Shown here: in pieces, positions 9,352 through 20,500 of the stretch
Layout: every line of letters starts with the position of its first letter
Numbering within the stretch: the stretch's first letter is position 1
Position numbers and translations under genes: made by a program
Source of the DNA: Cudoniella acicularis
Taxonomy: Eukaryota; Ascomycota; Leotiomycetes; Helotiales; Helotiaceae
Reading direction: 5' to 3'
Length of the DNA stretch: 26,652 bases
NCBI GenBank assembly: GCA_013054445.1
Contig: JAAMPI010000752.1
Span: forward strand, 1 to 26,652
The notes under the pieces: generated by a model
Databases searched by the model: none
Seen by the model: the letters and a program-made list of their open reading frames with translations, nothing else
Told to the model about the DNA's origin: nothing

Positions 9352-9516
9352 AGACCAGAGGATTTAGCGGTATTTGCGGCGAGAGACCGGCTGGTTGAGC
9401 AGTTAAAACAAGAAAACATGGTGAACAATCAGAGGGCAGGTATATTGGACCAGGTACATGGGCTTGTAGTCGCGTTGGCCCATCGCAATAATTGCATGCA
9501 TTGCATGAGGCATTGA
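9352..9516 (+). other. In-frame open extension after the knuckle gene stop
   Basis: Directly after the TGA at 9349-9351 the same frame stays open for 54 codons to a TGA at 9514-9516. It encodes a charged, helix-like stretch (AARDRLVEQLKQENM), then HGLVVALAHRNN and a terminal CMHCMRH. This looks like a genuine protein tail and suggests a nonsense change (for example CGA to TGA), readthrough or a missed splice. No good intron removing the TGA was found. Confidence 0.5.
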
Positions 9517-10211
9517 GGGCTGGTCCCCTTGCAAGGTAGGTTGGTAAGTTTTCAAGATTGAGTTGAGCTCGAAGTAGGATTAGATTCCTGTCATGTTTAA
9601 TAAATAACTCTCTCCCTTTTAATGTAATAAAAATAAAACTAACCGTGAAACTGTGATTGTGAAAATGGTAAGGCTTTGTAAGAAAGGGCATAAAGGAGAA
9701 ACACCGCGTAATTCCCGAGATATTTCGTTGGTCGCGTTTTCCATGAGGTTCATAGTTCTTGAGAAATCCTTCAGATTTGGCTAGTGATAGCGACCTTCAC
9801 TTGATGCGTATGAGATATAACAGTCGAAAACAGCAAAGCCATTGGCGATAATTCGGTATGTTTAGGATTGTATAGCCGAAGAGTTCCTTTCCTCTACCTT
9901 CGACGAAGAAATAAGGTGTCCATGCTCAGCAGACTTGATGTTTATTTTTCGCTGGGTCTGTATTGGTCTCCTTTTATATTAGAATGGTCTATTTGAGCCT
10001 GAGCTGTGAGTGAGTAATAAACTGAGCAACCCGGAGTTAATCGGGACATGATTAAGAGGCTTGGTTTACGACTTACTGTGGTTATCTGTTCTGGCCCTTG
10101 AAAAGGGCACAATTTTCAAGCTCTGTCCAACTCCGATACTTGTACCCGTCCCTTCGTTCCAAACTTAAAGCCTAACCAGTCACGACTTCTCCCTAATTCA
10201 TAGCCATATGA
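9517..10211. other. Intergenic between the knuckle and HET genes
   Basis: Convergent 3' ends flank it (knuckle gene plus, HET gene minus). No gene, repeat or RNA recognised. Confidence 0.6.
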
Positions 10212-12470
10212 TCAAATAATATGAAGAACCATTTCCTCGGCAGATTCAAAATCCTCTATATCCACGAGTATGATACCAATCCTCTCGTATTTCCCGGCGC
10301 TTCTCTTCGAGGGTGTAAGTATGATCGCATAGCCCTGTCGCCCTTCCAAGCCAATGAGCAAAGCGATAATAGTAGCGCCTTCTGGGATATATGAAGGCCC
10401 TTCATCGCGGATATCGTAGTCGAAATAGTAAAATGCAAAATGTTTAAAGGACTTGTCATGCATTTCCAAATGCCAGTCGAATATCAAGTCAAGGTCTGCC
10501 CATTCCTCATGCTCAAGATCCGTATTCTCGTCTATTGAACTGCTCCTAGTACCATTGTAGCAAAGGGTCGTAGTTAAAGCTGCACCTGTGACCAGAAGGT
10601 GTCCATCTGTCACACATCCATAAGGATTTGCGCCAGCGACATCACATTTCCATTCCAAAACCTCAAAGCGCTCATCGATATTATCCCATACTCGCACAGC
10701 CCAATCATAGCCAATCCATACGCTGCAAGGCCGATAGTCAACCATATCTACAGAAGCCCATGACCAAGTCGGGGCTCTGTAGGGATAGGCTCTGGTGCTA
10801 ATTGTTTCACGGTCATAAAGACGTTCCCCAGGCGCATAATTGACCTTCCACAAAAGACCTCGCGCAATATCAGCCTGCCATAGACCAGCCAAATACTCGG
10901 ACTGATATTGAGTCGCTATTCGTTTTGCGATCCCCACAAGCGCGGGCAGTTTATCTTGCAAAAAAGTCAATTTCAACTTCGAAAAATGTGTCACGACATC
11001 TAGCCAAGTGGTGAACATCATGTCGGGGTCGATATCTAGCCGTTCTCCAACGAAGCAAAATTTCGGCAAGACCTGGATCACCATGTTGAACTTATCTCCC
11101 ATATCTCGGCTGAATAGTTGACCACATTCGCAATTAAACTTGGAGCCACAGTCCCAAGTTAACTCTGCTGAATGGAAATTGACCGTTCGAGGCGACAAGA
11201 GACGTTCCTGGTATGCCCATGCCCTAGTTAGCAATGGTGCAGATTCCACTACGTTGTAGTCTCGTGCGCCTCCCTCTGTAATTAGCACATCGATGTGGGC
11301 GTTTTCTAGGCTGCGACGCACAAAGACTTTTCCAACATCCATCACATCATTTACAAAGCCAGTTTGAAAAGAAAAAATAGCTTGTGATTTGACCGAATGT
11401 CGATCCCTTTGAATAGAATTGTTGTGAACCGAAGGTATCCATTTTTTGAAAAACAGACCACCTGTGCTATCTGGTGAATGTGTTGCTGCGAGGTTCAAAT
11501 AGCAGTTTGCATATATATCCGTCATCAAAGCAGATTGTTCCTCCCAGTCTAAGGAGTCACCCTGAATAATGCACAGGGAATCGATCCAAAGATACTGTAT
11601 ATGGAGTGCGCGTGTGATTGTAATAGCATCCTTGAATGTCGCGGGAAGTTCGGACCATGAGATGCCGATTTTTCTGTGATCATAGTTCGCTTTCGTCGTC
11701 TGTATCATTTGTATTGTTCCCCAGCAATGACTTAGTGCAACGTAAGGGCTGATTTCCCTACAAGTCTCGTAGAGAAATACGCTGCTTTGATCTTCAGAGC
11801 CTACATCAAGGACTTTTCGCGGAAGTGGTGATGGCGTGACCGGCATACAGCCATGATGCTCTGTACATATTTTTAGTCGACTTTGAATGAACCGCATTGC
11901 ATTCTCGAGGTCTAAAACCGGATCGATACGGTTGCGATATAAAACTCCTGGGAATAACGCACCGTTTCCTTTCCGCGTGAGAGAATATAACGAACATACA
12001 AGTAGGGTACATTACATACTTAAGTCTGTGAAAAACTCGAGGTTGTGAGGTAGGTCCTCGATGTTATAAGGATCGTTTCCCACAAAAACCTGAAGCGTAT
12101 TGTGATGTCGGTTTCTAACACCCGGTACTTTGGTTCGAAAGCATCTCTATTGAAGGCCGCCATCCTGGTTACCCAGACTTTTACGCAGGTTGGTTCGTTC
12201 GCGAAGATATTCAATCTCACTCTCCTTCATTCCGGCATAGATAAGAGAGCATGTAGCGCATCCTTGGCGGCCTGAGATCTCCAATGACTTGGTTGATCCA
12301 GACGTGCTTTGAAGAAGACCCTTGCAGACATAACAGGGGGGACTCTGGGCTAGCCTCAGCGACCTCATCCCCCATCGAAACTTTGGCCAGTGTGAAAGCA
12401 GGTAAGGAGCTGGCACGAGACGAGCTCTTGCGATGAGATTGTTTGCGCGTTCGGCGTTTTCAATTCTCAA
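10212..12470 (-). pseudogene. HET-domain (heterokaryon incompatibility) gene with one in-frame stop
   Basis: Minus strand, exon 1 12470-12020 and exon 2 11947-10212, split by a 72-nt intron (GTATGT...CCCAG). The sum is 729 codons. The HET core is intact: YVALSHCWG, then FKDAITITRALHIQYLWIDSLCIIQ as a split consensus, LTRAWAYQERLLSPR and a WDC/CECG segment. The N-terminus has CYVC and GCATC motifs common before HET domains. HET proteins control vegetative incompatibility and often trigger cell death when paired with an unlike partner. One TAG at 12149-12147 (after GGLQ) breaks exon 1; the same frame continues with a typical pre-HET segment (VFVGNDPYNIEDLPHNLEFF). Translation from the Met at 11897 would still give the 561-aa HET part. 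It is either a recent pseudogene, a shorter gene, or a base error. Confidence 0.75.
11948..12019 (-). other. Intron of the HET gene
   Basis: 72 nt, GTATGT to CCCAG on the minus strand. It joins the pre-HET region (EFFTDL) to VLYRNRIDPVLDLENAMRF in frame. Confidence 0.75.
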
Positions 12471-13213
12471 GTGTGATTTTGACGTGAAAGTCGTGAGAAT
12501 GATAGTCGTGAGAGAAAGCGATGGGAATTCATGAGGGAAGGCTGAAGAAGAGATACGAAAATCTCGGCAAAATGACCTCTTTTGTTATTTGAGCCACGTG
12601 ATTTTACTTTCTTTTCTGTGTTTCTAAGGCTTTTATACCCTATTGCTACCGTACATATACGGAAATGTTAGTGACTGCTCATGTAGCTATTACGGGTTGC
12701 ATAGGGGGAGATTTCCACCACGAAGGGAAAGCAAGTACGTATTGAAATGACAATAAAAAAACAGTCTGCTTTGAGTGCAATCGCTGCAGTGAAGCACTTG
12801 GCCAACGTTCAAGACAGAAGGAGAAGTGTTAAACACGGTGAAATAATTTCAATAACCCATCTATGTGAACATTACTTTATGTAAAGCCATCGTATTTCTA
12901 TTCCATTGCCATGACTGAATATCTAGCATTAGCTGCATCCTCAATACACGCTCCTTTCCAGATGCTTCATTTTATATTCATCAAAGAATCACGAGCCTCA
13001 ACGGCTCGTCAAGAGCAGGACATCCAGCCTGCCCACCCTGGAACGCCAGCAGCCATGTTCCTCTAGACTGCGAATGATGTGAAGCGAAACCGAGCAATAT
13101 GCTATTGGTAATCTAAAAACAAAAAACCCATGGATATTGGAACGCCGATGCTATGCATGTGATGAAATGTTGCGCTAGAGCACCCGCAGGCGCTTTTGAT
13201 ATACTATCGGGCA
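12471..13213. other. Intergenic, upstream of HET and downstream of SUMO protease
   Basis: No gene is supported. It should contain the HET gene's promoter and the protease gene's 3' end. No repeats recognised. Confidence 0.6.
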
Positions 13214-16200
13214 TCATGGGAAACGGATGTGTTTCGCCTTTGAGGCGTTTACCCCAAGAATAGCGCGATCGGATGAGTCCAGAAGCAAACGTTTGTTTGT
13301 TTGAGGCTCGAGCCCTCTTCCTGCTTCGCCGGCCTCTGCATGCTTTCGTTTCCTCGAGTTTGTGGGTTGCGTTTCAGATGCCTCTTCCGATGAGCCACGA
13401 AACTGCGGTTTTGTCGACTGATCGACTGCATTTCCAGCCTCGGCCTCCTGGGTATGCTTTCGTCTCCTGAAAGTAGGGGATTGCATTTGAGGTCTCAGAG
13501 AGGTCGGGATGGCGGGTGACAGAGGAGAGGCTGGTTCTGATGAGCTACGTTGAGAACTGTGATTCGATGAAGCCGATGAGTGTGCACTAGCTTCATGTGT
13601 TCGAAGTAACATCTCATTGTCATCTGTAACAGATTTTGAATGTGCTCTTGACTTGGCAGGTGAACCTAGCAATGATGGACTCGAAAGGGTCGGATCTGGC
13701 TTCTCGTCTCCTTTGAGAGTAAAAATAGACTTCAAAGGAGGTACATTCTGGACATTATTCCGATCCGCATCTTGGGAGGAATCTGGTGTCGGAGTATTTG
13801 GTATTTCCGGAGTTGGAGAAACATTATGTCTATGGCGGAGATCGTCCTTTTTACCCGAATCATCTGGGCGAGGGGCATTTTCCTTGTGGCCACCTGCAAT
13901 CGGCGCTTTGGCAACGGTAGGACCTTTCCTTGGCAGCTTGACAGGAGATTCCTCGATCTCAACAGGATTTGATTCTGATTGGCCAGACTTTGGTATCTCT
14001 CCTTCGCTATGCTCTTTCTGGCCAAAACCGAAATGCTTTTTAAGTGAATTAAAGAAACCGTGACTTTGATTCTCAACCACTTCGCCGCGGGCCGAGTTTT
14101 TAGATTGTGCCTTTTCCGAATCAACGGTATCTTGGAGTAGGGTGCTACCCGACATAGCTGGATCTGCGTTGTCCTCAGATGGCCCGTCAGCCTTCGACCC
14201 AGCTCGAAAGGCGGGCTTGATACTATCAGCTTCTTCGCTAATAGGAATCTCGAGGTCTTGGAGGGCTGTTGAGGAAGATCTAGGGACCGAAGATACGGCA
14301 GGTTCTAGCTTCTCCAGTTTTTCATTGCAATCCTGGGCTGGCTTCGGCTTCGGCGTTGCCTTCGGCTTCAAAGTAGCTTTGTCTGCAGACTGCTCCTTGG
14401 AAAGTGTGAAGAGAAGGTCGCGAATTTCTCTTCGTAATTGCGAAGGTTTCTTCCATTCCATATCAACATCAAGCTTACTTTGTAGTATGTCCCCTATAAA
14501 CTCATCGGGCATTTCAAGAAACTTCTCGACATACGACAATAAGTACACGCCGCAATCACAGAAGTTATCCTGTGTAGGTATATTCTTCGCCGTCATGCCG
14601 AGAGATCCTGGCGGAGGAATTTCTTTCCCGTGCTTCGACTTAAGTTCTGCGACTAAATAGTCTTTGAGATTGGTGCAGGTGGGAGAGTGCCCATGACCAA
14701 ATGAGTCGAGAGTTATGATCCGTGGGTCATTAGGATTGTATCTTCGAGGCATGGAGCCCCTCTTTCCTTTCTTAGCTACATGTGCCTTCTTCGTCACAGG
14801 TGACAAAATATCCGAGACGATATTTGCAATGGGCGCAGGATCTTCAGCATCCACAAAAGGGTTCCCTATGCTTGGGAGAAGTTCTTTTGGCACGTCCTCC
14901 AGTTTTTGATGATGTCCATTTCCTGGGTCTGGTTCTGGCCAAGACTGATTGTCATCATCCATTTTCTGATGGTCGTCGATGGACATTCCCTCCATTTTCG
15001 CATCAACGTCGGAATGTTTACTATGCGGAGATGAGGTTGGAGAAGAAGCAGAGTGTTTCGGCACGTTCTCACTGGTTTCAACCTTGGGCTTTTCACCAAC
15101 GTCTTTCGTGTCTGATTCCTTTGCGTCCGGATACAGTAGTCTTGGCGCATTGCAAATGATGGCAAGATACCAATGGAGATTTTCGCACACCGGAACGACA
15201 ATGTAGTCTTTCTCGAAAAGATCTACCTTTGCTGTCCACCGCTGAACCGCTTCGTAGTTGATACCCTTCTTTCCTCTGGGCGTTTTGACCAGTGAGGTAT
15301 AGAAAAATGAGTTGTGAAAATAAATTCTTTTTGCGACTTCAGGCTGTTTCTGTTCGAGGTGGTGCGCCAGCCAAAGAAGATAAAAATCTACCAAATTGTC
15401 GTTCAAGAACTCTCCCTCATTCAGCCTAGCGATGTCTGGCTTCTCGACAAGAGCTCTTTTCTTGGCCTTGAGTGGGAAAGACACTGAGCCATGCCAGTCT
15501 TCCTCCCATTCTGGATTGAGATCAGTCCAACGTTCAGGGCTTGGTGATCGAGGTTTCTGGAGTTCCTGGAAGACAGGTTCTCTGTTAGAAATACGAGTAG
15601 AAGAGCGAGTAGCATGCGATGTAGGTGGATCAGGGGAAAGATCCCGCGATAGATTTCCATAAAACGATTCCGAAGGGATATTTTTGACCCTGCGGCTAGC
15701 CTGATGAGCCTCATCATCATCAAGATGGTCTGGCGAGCCAGCGATCATCCTGCTTGCAAAACCTTGTGCCCGTGGGGTGGGCTCATCAAAATAAGGGCTT
15801 TTTCCGTTTCGAGCATTGCCTGACCTTTTCGGTTCTTGACGCAAGGCAGAGTGCTTCTCAAATCGTAACTGGCTTTTCTTTTCGATCAAGGCGATGTCAT
15901 CGGGTTTCGGTGCTAATGTTTTCTTCCTCTTAAACTCCAATGTTGCTTTTCGCTGAGTGTTAAACACTTTTTCAAGGTGGCTTCTGTGAATTATTAGTAC
16001 TGCATAAAGCATGAGGAATTGGCAAAGACTCACGCTTCTTTCCGTAGTTGCTGCATCGTCTTGTAAATCGATTTGAGACCATCATAGAGAATGCCACCTT
16101 GATCAGCGTCTCCTAATTCAAGAAAAACTTTGGACGAATTTGCAACACTTGAGCTAGCATTTGACCCTCGAGATTTGTGAATGACTATTCTGCCATCAAT

Positions 16201-18741
16201 GTCGTTCCGCTCTATCTTGCTGATATATTTTGTCGGAAACACGAATTGTACGACATCATCCTCGTTGTACACTACAAGGTCATTGAACTTTCTGTCGTGA
16301 AAAAGCTGCCAAGACTTTTTTTTCCGACTTGAGCAACCATCCTTGAGTGTCTCCGAGGGCCTCAAACACATTGTATCTATCTTTTCCCAGGCGGCTGGGT
16401 TTCTTTGGTTTAGAAGTAGCATTGCTTGGCAGCTCTGTGGGAATGGACACCGGTATTTGTAAGCTCTTCCCTTTTGAGTTTTGGAACTTAGTACGAGGAA
16501 TGTCTGCCCTGTTGTTGATGCTCTCATCGGACGATGACAATGGTGCCACAGGTTCATACTCGAGAGTGTCTTGATGGCCATTCATAGCTGCAGAGGAAGC
16601 CCTAGACGCCTTTCGTCTCTCTAACAGGTCTTCGGCCATATTTCTATCGCTGTAAAACCCTGCAGATAGTTGATCTGGGCTGTCATATCCCTCGTGGTTG
16701 TTGTTCGAAGGACTCTTCAAAAGACTCTTTTTGTTTGAAGGCCTCCGTTGCTCATTCGTTATTATTACATCGTCTGTGTGGTCGTAAACTTCAGCTAATT
16801 CGTCGCTGGTGTAGGTACTGGCTGAGTCGCCTCTCCGCTTTGCAACCCCCTTGCCTGAACCAGTCTGTAATGAAGCATTCGGAGTCTGTCCAGGCCTGAG
16901 CCCATTTTTTGGTGGCCGTGAAGGCTCTTTGAAAGCATTTCCTCTGTACGGTGGTACCTGGACCTGAACTACCTTTTTCACTTCTTGAATCTCAGATAGT
17001 TCGTTGTCTGAAATTGGATCAGCGACATCTTCATTGAGTGAAAGGCTGCCGTGTTTGAAGACGTGAGGGCCCGGTTTATGTTGCTGTATCTTCACCCCTT
17101 TAGGCTTCATAGTCTTCTCAAGATTACGAAATTCGCTGACCCCATTGCTAAGGAATTCAATACTCCGCCGGCTAGGCTGACCATAGCTGTGTTGTGATGG
17201 AGTTGTACCGTGCTCTACGAACGTCTGGCTGTGGGCTGATTCGCCATCGAGATCGATAATACTGCTTGACTGTCCGGTTCCCCCATTAAATGCACCTGTA
17301 ATTCGTGGTCTCTTCTGCGTATGATGATCCGGTTGTCGAGTAGGTCTTGGATGCTCTTCGTGCAAATTAAACGCTGGGATATTTTGTTTCTGAATCTGGA
17401 GGGGTTGGCGGGGGCCATTACCGTTCAGGTTATTTACAGGCCTCGGGGTGCCTGGAATTTTGGGTTTCTGGGAAAGGTCAATAGGGTAAATGAAAAGAAG
17501 CAAATGGTGTTTACCATTGAGCCCTGTTCTGTTTGCGGCTTTACTGTTGCGACCGTTGGAGGTGGGAGAGGACTAGAAAACCGTCAGCAAATGCTAGCGG
17601 TGGAAACCCCCACCAGTCATTACATACCCGTAGTCTGGAATAGTTGATGATTGATTATTTTTATATCGCTCCCCAAAGCCCCTAAAAACGTGACATCAGT
17701 AAATGGCAGCAGTGAAAAAGACGGTATTCAACAGACCATTTCCTAGTTGGCGCGCTCTTAACTTTGGATTGCTCGTGTTTGGGTTGGTGTTCTTGGGCAT
17801 TTCCTGGAGACTGCTCGTTCGCCTTGGAGTCTTTGGGACCTGGGGAACCAGCCAAAATGTGCCCTTCTCCGGATTCCTCCTCTGCAATGGCAGAACTTCT
17901 TTCCACCTCAGCTTCCTGCTGCTTTTGTACCCTGCCTGGCCTGTGGCTCTTCACAGACAGAATTTCCACTTCCTCGTCGCTGTCTGCAAAAACCCCCGGA
18001 GCTTGACCCTCCACTTCCACCACCGTTTTCTTGTAAGCAGGTTTTTCGACAGATGACAGGATCGACTCGTTATCGCAGCGCGTGGGTTTTCGTGCGGAAC
18101 CGTGCTTGATTCTTTTTACTTCAATTATTTTGTCTTCTTTGCCCTGAGGTCAATATTAGCGATGATCCCGCTAGCCGAGTCAACAGCCTTGCGTTATCGG
18201 TGACCAGACATACCTCTGAATCTTCAGAATCTGGCACAATTTTGTCGGTCAAGGGACGCACTGGAGATTGTTTGATGTCGCCTTCATCCGTGGCCCTGTT
18301 GGTTGCTTCGGTATGTTCCTGCTCAGAGTCGTGGTGACGCTTGCGCTTCTTTCCAGGACTTTTGCTGGGCATCGTTTGCACCTCATGCTCTGGGGCAGAG
18401 TTTGCGCCTTCGGAATGGAAATGCCTGGGCCTCTTGCATGCTGGTTCCTCAAGAACTTCAGAAATGCATCGACTTCGCTTTCTTCCCACAGATCGTTCGG
18501 ATTGGCTCTGAGATGAGGGCGGGGTTGGAAGTTGTTCTGCGACCTCTATGCGGGAAACGAGCAGATGAATTCGCTTGCTGTGATTGGCTGAATCCTTCAG
18601 CCTTTCCAAATGGCCCTCCTCCATCTCAACATATAGGTCTTGTATCACAAACCCTTGATCGCCAAATCGGATAAAACCATTAACTATTCCTTCTCTTATG
18701 GTCAGCTTCTCAATGCTTGGAATTGGTATGTCACACTCCAT
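13214..18741 (-). CDS. Ulp2/SENP-like SUMO protease (C48 family)
   Basis: Six exons on the minus strand: 18741-18214, 18143-17737, 17681-17628, 17572-17515, 17467-16034 and 15983-13214. They total 1750 codons if one A is dropped from the A8 run at 16323-16316, which otherwise shifts frame. The C48 catalytic set is complete: His in ENLHWYLAII (about residue 1097), Asp in TLDSFG (about 1253), Gln and Cys in PTQDNFCDCGVYLL (about 1298 and 1304). A long acidic, Ser/Lys-rich insert separates His from Asp. A PH-like segment (WQLFHDRKFNDLVVYNEDD) lies before the catalytic part, and long disordered arms flank it. A central catalytic domain plus long tail fits Ulp2, which trims poly-SUMO in the nucleus, rather than Ulp1. 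Start is the ATG at 18741 (MECDIPIPSIEKL). The 5' site at 17736 (GTCTGT) is weak. Confidence 0.88.
15984..16033 (-). other. Intron 5 of the SUMO protease gene
   Basis: 50 nt, GTGAGT to CACAG with a TACTAAT branch site. It joins QQLRKEA to SHLEKVF in frame. Confidence 0.85.
16316..16323 (-). other. Frameshifting A8 run in the SUMO protease gene
   Basis: On the minus strand the frame LLKSEKK must become KKSWQLFHDRKF, which needs seven A rather than eight. Upstream and downstream frames otherwise join without loss, so a homopolymer base error is the simplest explanation. Confidence 0.75.
17468..17514 (-). other. Intron 4 of the SUMO protease gene
   Basis: 47 nt, GTAAAC to TCCCAG. It joins EQGSM to KPKIPGTPRP. 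Confidence 0.75.
17573..17627 (-). other. Intron 3 of the SUMO protease gene
   Basis: 55 nt, GTATGT to TTCTAG with GCTGAC as branch site. It joins IPDYG to PLPPPTV. Confidence 0.8.
17682..17736 (-). other. Intron 2 of the SUMO protease gene (weak donor)
   Basis: 55 nt, GTCTGT to TTTTAG with ACTGAT as possible branch site. The donor is off consensus, but the frame continues into GFGERYKNNQ and the whole model then sums to whole codons. Confidence 0.6.
18144..18213 (-). other. Intron 1 of the SUMO protease gene
   Basis: 70 nt, GTATGT to CCTCAG with a GCTAAT branch site. It joins PDSEDSE to GKEDKIIEVKRIK in frame. Confidence 0.85.
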
Positions 18742-19669
18742 GGTGATGGTGGTGGTGATCAAGGCGACAAGGTGACGAGATGCAAAATCTTAGTTATCGA
18801 AATGATGTGGTCAAAATGAGAGATGGAAAGATGGAGAAGAGATGTGAAGCAGGTAGCTGGGAAAGGGTCAATTGAATTGGCTTGACAATAGTTTGGACAA
18901 TAGTCAATAGTGAATAGCAGATATCGCCTGCTGCATTGTTTGACGAGCCGCAACTCCTCACCATTGACCTCACCAGACCTCCAGTACCAGAAACTAGAAG
19001 AAGATCAATGAAGATTTAAGATTACCTTATTGTTTCGTTGAGGTGCAAATTACCTGATATTCTCAGGTCGGAACATCTTAGCTCCAGTGTCTATCTATGT
19101 ATAGATCGAAGCAAGATGACTTCCGTTGTAAATTGAGCATTGAATAACACCATCACTTTACCATTTGCTCCCCAAAAACTCTAGTCTTAGCGAGAACAAC
19201 AAGTTGGTAACTTCTAGGAGGTGTATGTTGCCCTGTCTTTTCAATTGAAAAGTACCATAGCCATAAGCACTTAGATATCCAAACTTTTGAGGACCCATGG
19301 ACATGTTGATGCCCTGGAGTACAATTGCCGTGACCAGTCTATGATAGTAGTCTTCGTGTGTTTCCTATTGCATTGAGACCAATCGATGATGCTCTCTGCT
19401 CAACACCAAACCAAACCATTGACAAGGAACAGTTCAATATGACATATTTGACGCTTTCCTCTCCTCTCATGCTCTACAGATGTGGGCATTTCACCTGTGT
19501 TATGGCACTCATTCCAAACAAGGTAGTGCATTGCAATTCTTTGATACAGCTGTACACATAAGAAAAACCGCAAAGCACCCCACTAGGCTCCAACCCCGCT
19601 CCTTGTCTATTCCACCTTCGCATTGATATCCATCTATAAGTCCGCCACCCATAATACAACCGTCAACAT
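18742..19669. other. Intergenic between SUMO protease and COX5A
   Basis: No gene is supported. It should hold the protease promoter near 18742-18950 and the COX5A 3' end near 19500-19669. (GGTGAT)-like triplets just before the protease ATG are part of its leader. Confidence 0.6.
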
Positions 19670-20500
19670 CTATTTGGCCTCCTCGGGATACAGATCCTCC
19701 TTCAAACTGACTCCCAATTCTTCCCGGAGTGGCTTGAGCTCCTCGAGATACTGATCATATTGGCCACGGTTCTCAACTTTCGCCTTGATACCTAGGTGTT
19801 CAATACGATTAGCCAATTGCTCTCCAGATAGCGAATGCCCTACACCAGTAGTCTGGTCTCGGCTCAGATTACGGAAAGGGGTTTCTTACCCTCGAAAATC
19901 CGCACGGCAGTTGGGTAGTCATTGACTCTTCTTGCGGCCTTCAATGCTGCAACAAGAACGGATGGAGAAGGTACAAGATCATATGCGAAGGCATTGTTCA
20001 GATTTCGCTATTTACCCAATCGTACGATAATCAGCAAATCTGCAGGTACGCGTGCCAGCTGCCCTGGTAGCACCAGCAGCAATATATATCATACCTGAAG
20101 CTCGAAGACATCCTGAACTTGGTCAAATTCTTTCTCGTATCTGGATTTGACATTCAAAAGTTAGCAATTGACGATCGAGGCTGGTGGAGGCTCTGGTGCT
20201 GTTTCGGCTATGCAGAAGGAACATGCTCAAAAGTTCTCGAGACTAATTGGGTGCGGTGTACCTTGCAGTGAACTCCTCGAAGCTCTCCTCGTGGCCATGG
20301 GAAGCTTCTTGACCATCTTTGTCGGAAAGGCGCAGACTGCTGGTGCTGAAGCTGCTGGCTGAGCCTGAGGTCGCGAGCAGGGCTGGCAGAGCGTAGATGG
20401 CATTCGAGGTGCGAGGAGTCAGGCTACGAAGGCCATTGGATCGAAAGAAGGTCGAAGGCTGGGCGCGCGCCGCAATTCGCAGCAGTGAGGTCGACGACAT
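19670..20500 (-). CDS. COX6: Cytochrome c oxidase subunit Va (yeast Cox6), mitochondrial
   Basis: Four exons on the minus strand: 20500-20262, 20140-20095, 20007-19890 and 19791-19670, giving 175 codons and 174 aa. The first about 50 residues are Ser/Arg-rich without acidic residues (MSSTSLLRIAARAQPSTFFR), a typical matrix-targeting presequence. The mature part carries the COX5A pattern: EEFTARYEKEF, VFELQRNLNNAFAYDLVPS, LKAARRVNDYPTAVRIFEG, then ELKPLREELGV and LYPEEAK at the end. This nuclear-coded subunit sits on the matrix side of complex IV; in animals subunit Va binds a thyroid hormone metabolite, and in yeast Cox6 is needed for assembly and respiration. All splice sites are GT..AG. No defect is seen, and this is the cleanest gene in the window. 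Confidence 0.93.
19792..19889 (-). other. Intron 3 of COX6
   Basis: 98 nt, GTAAGA to ACCTAG with TGGCTAAT branch region. It joins VRIFEG to IKAKVEN. Confidence 0.85.
20008..20094 (-). other. Intron 2 of COX6
   Basis: 87 nt, GTATGA to AAATAG with a TGCTGAT branch site. It joins DVFELQ to RNLNNAF. Confidence 0.85.
20141..20261 (-). other. Intron 1 of COX6
   Basis: 121 nt, GTACAC to ATCCAG with TTGCTAAC branch site. It joins EEFTA(R) to YEKEFDQ. Confidence 0.85.

Noticed and set aside
12020..12220. Alternative minus-strand frame in the HET 5' region (CVKVWVTRMAAF)
   Set aside because: The original frame resumes with HET-like sequence after a single stop, so a double frame switch is not needed.
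18121..18762. First exon of the SUMO protease as a separate 213-codon gene
   Set aside because: A strong intron (GTATGT...CTAAT...CAG) at 18213-18144 joins it in frame to the next exon, and the full model sums to whole codons.
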